Positions 61,248 through 64,000 of a stretch of 64,000 nucleotides of DNA are shown piece by piece. The translations under genes and the position numbers were made by a program. The notes below the pieces were generated by a model. That model was not told the origin of the DNA and ran no database searches. It saw nothing but the letters and a program-made list of their open reading frames with translations. The DNA is from Vreelandella titanicae BH1 (GTDB taxonomy: Bacteria; Pseudomonadota; Gammaproteobacteria; Pseudomonadales; Halomonadaceae). Positions within the stretch are counted from its first letter, which is position 1; each line of letters begins with the position of its first letter. The stretch spans positions 91,913 to 155,912 of the forward strand of contig NZ_AOPO01000011.1 of assembly GCF_000336575.1 (NCBI RefSeq), read 5' to 3'.

Positions 61248-62387
61248 TTAGGGGGCATAGATTCCGCCCAATACCCGGGGGCCCTGCGCGCCGGTGACCG
61301 AGGGCAAGTTGCCAGGCAGGTGGTTCAGACGCTGGTGCGCCAACCAGGCAAAGGCGCCGGCTTCAATCCAGTCTTCAGGCCAGCCGTACGCCGCTGGCGA
61401 AGTGAGCGTGGCGCGAGGGAGATGATAGGCAAGGCGCTGCATCAAATAGGCGTTGTGGGCGCCGCCGCCAGCGGTGATCAGCGTCAGCGGGCCACTATCG
61501 ATCCAGAGCTGTTCAATCCCCTGGGCGACACTGACGGCGGTGAGTTCAGCCAGCGTCGCCTGAACATCGGCGGCGGCTTCCTGGCCGCTAAGATGTTTTC
61601 GTAGCCAATCCAGATGAAACAGCTCACGCCCTGTGCTTCTCGGCGGCGGCTGTTGGAAAAACGGTTCTGAAAGCAGTCGAGCTAATAGCGCTTCATCTAC
61701 CTTGCCGCTAGCGGCCCAGTCGCCGTCCTGGTCAAAGCGGCCGCCCTGGTGCAAGGCAAACCAGCTATCCAATAGAACATTTGCGGGCCCGGTATCGAAA
61801 CCGATCACGGGGTCGCTTGGCTGGCTAGAAAGCCAAGTGAAGTTGGCAAAGCCGCCTAAATTAAGCACCAGCTGATGCGCATCTGCTCGCCCAAATAGCG
61901 CCTGATGAAACGCTGGTGCCAGCGGTGCAGCTTGACCTCCTGCGGCTAAGTCTCTGCGACGAAAATCGGCGACCACCGTGCAGCCGGTGAGTTCTGCCAG
62001 CAAGCTTGGATTATCCAACTGCAGTGTATACGCCGGGCCGTCGCCGTGGCCTGCGGGGGCATGCTCAATAGTTTGGCCATGGCTGCCGATGGCACTGATC
62101 TGTTCTACGCCCACTGAAAGTGGCGCTAACAAGTGCTGCACGGCTTGGGCCTGGCATTGGCAGAACGCGTGTTCCGCTGCTGCGAGCTGCGCAAAACTGA
62201 CCTGCTCTGCATGGCACAGCTTAAACAGTAGGCGATGAAGCTCGTCCGGCATCGGTTCGGCATGGGTTGCCAACAGGTGCGGCGGCGAATCACCTTCGAT
62301 GGCGATAAGTGCTGCATCGATACCGTCCAGACTAGTGCCGGACATCAGGCCAATATAGTAAAGCGGCGTAGCGGTAGGCGTTTTCAT
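61248..62387 (-). CDS. anmK: Anhydro-N-acetylmuramic acid kinase
   Basis: AnmK phosphorylates and opens anhydro-MurNAc during cell-wall recycling. From the ATG at 62387 the protein is 379 residues. It starts with the family motif YYIGLMSGTSLDGIDAAL (about 11-28), followed by IGSHGQTIEHAP, VVADFRRRDLAAGGQAAPLAP, NLGGFANFT, FDTGPANVLLD and the catalytic-domain ending ITAGGGAHNAYLM. A frame extending to 62474 adds 29 unlike residues. It is convergent with pilT and divergent from tyrS. Confidence 0.95.
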   Translation of the reverse strand: MKTPTATPLYYIGLMSGTSLDGIDAALIAIEGDSPPHLLATHAEPMPDELHRLLFKLCHAEQVSFAQLAAAEHAFCQCQAQAVQHLLAPLSVGVEQISAIGSHGQTIEHAPAGHGDGPAYTLQLDNPSLLAELTGCTVVADFRRRDLAAGGQAAPLAPAFHQALFGRADAHQLVLNLGGFANFTWLSSQPSDPVIGFDTGPANVLLDSWFALHQGGRFDQDGDWAASGKVDEALLARLLSEPFFQQPPPRSTGRELFHLDWLRKHLSGQEAAADVQATLAELTAVSVAQGIEQLWIDSGPLTLITAGGGAHNAYLMQRLAYHLPRATLTSPAAYGWPEDWIEAGAFAWLAHQRLNHLPGNLPSVTGAQGPRVLGGIYAP

Positions 62388-62532
62388 AAGCGAACTCGTA
62401 CAAAGCTGGGCTGAGACTAAACCAGGGTGAGAGCGAAACCAAGGCTCAACCAAGGCGAGCGAGCATGGTAACATCGTCGGCTATTTATCACCTGAGCCCG
62501 GTAAGGGCGGTTCTTTATAGTGGAGAGAGGCA

Positions 62533-63732
62533 ATGAGTGAGGTGGATCAGGCTTTAGCGCTGCTGTCGCGGGGTACGCATGAAATCCTGGTAGAGGATGA
62601 GCTAAAACAGAAGCTGGCTTCAGGCCGCAAACTGCGTATCAAAGCGGGTTTTGATCCCACGGCCCCTGACTTACACCTGGGGCACAGCGTATTGCTGACC
62701 AAAATGCGCCAGTTTCAGGATTTGGGGCACACGGTTATCTTTTTGATCGGTGACTTTACCGGGCGTATTGGTGACCCTACCGGTAAGAACGTGACGCGCA
62801 AACCGCTCACCGAAGAGGATGTGAAAGCCAACGCCGAAACCTATAAAGAGCAAGTGTTTAAAATCCTCGACCCTGAAAAGACCGAGGTACGTTTTAACGC
62901 CGAATGGTTTGGCGAGCTCTCCGCTGCCAAAATGATTGAGCTGGCTGCCCAAAGCACCGTCGCCCGTATGCTGGAACGGGATGACTTTGAAAAGCGCTAT
63001 AAAGCCAATCAGTCCATTGCCATTCACGAATTTCTCTACCCGCTGGTACAGGGCTACGACTCGGTAGCGCTTGAGGCGGACGTGGAGCTGGGCGGCACTG
63101 ACCAGAAGTTCAACCTGCTGATGGGGCGCGAAATTCAAAAACACTTCGGCCAGGAGCCCCAGGTGGTCATTACCATGCCGCTGTTGGAAGGGTTAGACGG
63201 CGTGCAGAAGATGTCGAAGTCCCTGGGCAACTACATTGGTGTCGATGAAGCGCCGGGCTCCATGTTCAATAAGCTGGTCTCCATGCCGGATAGCTTGATG
63301 TGGCGCTATTTTGAGCTGCTCTCTTTGAAATCGAACGAAGAGATTGACGCGCTCAAGCAGAGCGTTGAGCAGGGCGCGAACCCGCGGGATATCAAAATGG
63401 AGCTGGCCCGTGAGCTAATTGCCCGCTACCACGGCGATGAAGCAGCCGCCAGTGCGCACAAGTCAGCGGGTAATCAACTGGCTGATGGCGAGCTGCCAGA
63501 AGATCTGCCGGAAGTCACGGTCGATTTTGAGGGCAGTGAGCAAGCACCTATTGCAGCAGTGCTTAATAGAGCTGAGCTTGCGAATAACAGTGCCCAAGCC
63601 AAAGACATGCTGGGTAATGGCCGAGTTAAAGTCGACGGCGACGTCGTTGCCAAAGACACTATGCTGGCGACAGGTAAGAGCTATGTTATTCAAGCTGGTA
63701 AGAAACGTTACGCTCGTGTGACGCTTATTTGA
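62533..63732 (+). CDS. tyrS: Tyrosyl-tRNA synthetase
   Basis: TyrRS charges tRNA-Tyr. The 399-residue protein is of the TyrZ/TyrS2 type, with the HIGH-equivalent HLGH in [15 protein letters not shown] (about residues 42-56). [14 protein letters not shown] and the KMSKS motif in [15 protein letters not shown] (about 229) follow. A C-terminal S4 RNA-binding domain ([17 protein letters not shown]) completes it. In P. aeruginosa tyrZ precedes an rRNA operon, and the same layout is indicated here by promoter-like sequences right after the gene. Confidence 0.97.
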   Translation: MSEVDQALALLSRGTHEILVEDELKQKLASGRKLRIKAGFDPTAPDLHLGHSVLLTKMRQFQDLGHTVIFLIGDFTGRIGDPTGKNVTRKPLTEEDVKANAETYKEQVFKILDPEKTEVRFNAEWFGELSAAKMIELAAQSTVARMLERDDFEKRYKANQSIAIHEFLYPLVQGYDSVALEADVELGGTDQKFNLLMGREIQKHFGQEPQVVITMPLLEGLDGVQKMSKSLGNYIGVDEAPGSMFNKLVSMPDSLMWRYFELLSLKSNEEIDALKQSVEQGANPRDIKMELARELIARYHGDEAAASAHKSAGNQLADGELPEDLPEVTVDFEGSEQAPIAAVLNRAELANNSAQAKDMLGNGRVKVDGDVVAKDTMLATGKSYVIQAGKKRYARVTLI

Positions 63733-63751
63733 ACTTTCTGTCAAAAAGCCC

Positions 63752-63780
63752 TTGCCAACCCGTCAGCGAATCCGTAAAGT
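63752..63780 (+). promoter_or_regulatory. Upstream promoter of a probable rRNA operon
   Basis: TTGCCA (63752-63757), a 17-bp spacer and TAAAGT (63775-63780) form a sigma-70 promoter after tyrS. It is the first of two in tandem, as at many rRNA operons. Confidence 0.5.
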
Positions 63781-63899
63781 ACGCATCCGCTGCCGGGGAC
63801 GCCAAGCGTTACCAGCGGTGAATAAGGTGTAAAAGCCTTGGTTTGTCAGGAGGTTAGAGCAGGTTGTGTCGCTCGCCTCACTCGCTAAAAAAACAGCGA

Positions 63900-63927
63900 T
63901 TGACAAACACCACGGAATGCGTAGAAT
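63900..63927 (+). promoter_or_regulatory. Strong promoter of a probable rRNA operon
   Basis: TTGACA (63900-63905), a 16-bp spacer and TAGAAT (63922-63927), with an A-rich UP-like tract (63887-63893) upstream and a GC-rich stretch after the -10, are typical of a growth-rate-regulated rRNA promoter. The 16S gene would lie beyond the window end. No boxA was seen in the remaining 73 bases. Confidence 0.65.
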
Positions 63928-64000
63928 ACGCCTTCCTCGCTGAGGCAAGCCAGTTCAACGGCAAGTCGAGTGGCCCAGTTTGTTTATTAGCTAGCCACCA

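Overview
The window looks like a core chromosomal segment of a gammaproteobacterium related to Pseudomonas, most probably a member of the Halomonadaceae (inference from acidic protein composition, moderate-to-high GC and gene order; no 16S gene lies inside the window). The gene order fur-recN-grpE-dnaK-dnaJ-dapB-carA-carB-greA-yhbY-rlmE-ftsH-folP-glmM-tpiA-secG-tRNA-Leu-rimP-nusA-infB-rbfA-truB-rpsO-pnp, then panD-panC-panB-folK-pcnB-cbrB-cbrA-gluQ-dksA, is the order I know from Pseudomonas. A third block (DUF4426-metW-metX-yggT-proC-yggS-pilT) and a fourth (anmK-tyrS, then the promoter region of a probable rRNA operon) are also pseudomonad-like.

Layout. 1-6.7 kb: an iron regulator gene (fur) broken by a one-base frameshift, the SOS gene recN with a LexA-like box, and the grpE-dnaK-dnaJ chaperone genes, two of them behind sigma-32 promoters of identical geometry. 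6.8-11.2 kb: accessory insertion between dnaJ and dapB with a DMT exporter, a siderophore-type ABC importer and a divergent DUF2218 gene. 11.3-34 kb: biosynthesis and the information-processing block, with two tRNAs (Leu-GAG and initiator Met). 34-41 kb: accessory region with an MFS transporter, a LysR regulator divergent from an aminotransferase/hydrolase operon that ends in a truncated CoA-transferase and a 2H phosphoesterase, then a thiolase. 41-46.2 kb: panBCD, a low-GC orphan gene, folK and pcnB. 46.2-51.6 kb: the CbrAB carbon-control locus. 51.6-64 kb: gluQ, dksA, an aminotransferase, sfsA, methionine and proline genes, pilT, anmK, tyrS and rRNA promoters.

The most interesting element is on the minus strand between cbrB and pcnB (about 46385-46850). 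It is a roughly 465-nt non-coding transcript unit with a near-consensus sigma-54 promoter, TGTTACC/GGTAACA half-sites upstream, seven A-rich AANAANAA-type Hfq/Crc-binding motifs, and an intrinsic terminator. Position, promoter class and motif content all match CrcZ, the sRNA that relieves catabolite repression in Pseudomonas. The activator CbrB, its transporter-linked kinase CbrA and a 58-residue membrane peptide gene (cbrX-like, overlapping the cbrA start) lie directly upstream, so the whole nutrient-sensing relay except Crc and Hfq is present here.

Other unusual structure includes many imperfect 14-16 bp tandem repeats confined to intergenic regions and often touching promoter elements, a 132-bp element with terminal inverted repeats upstream of metX, a cloverleaf-like palindromic element after sfsA, and a structured rpsO leader.
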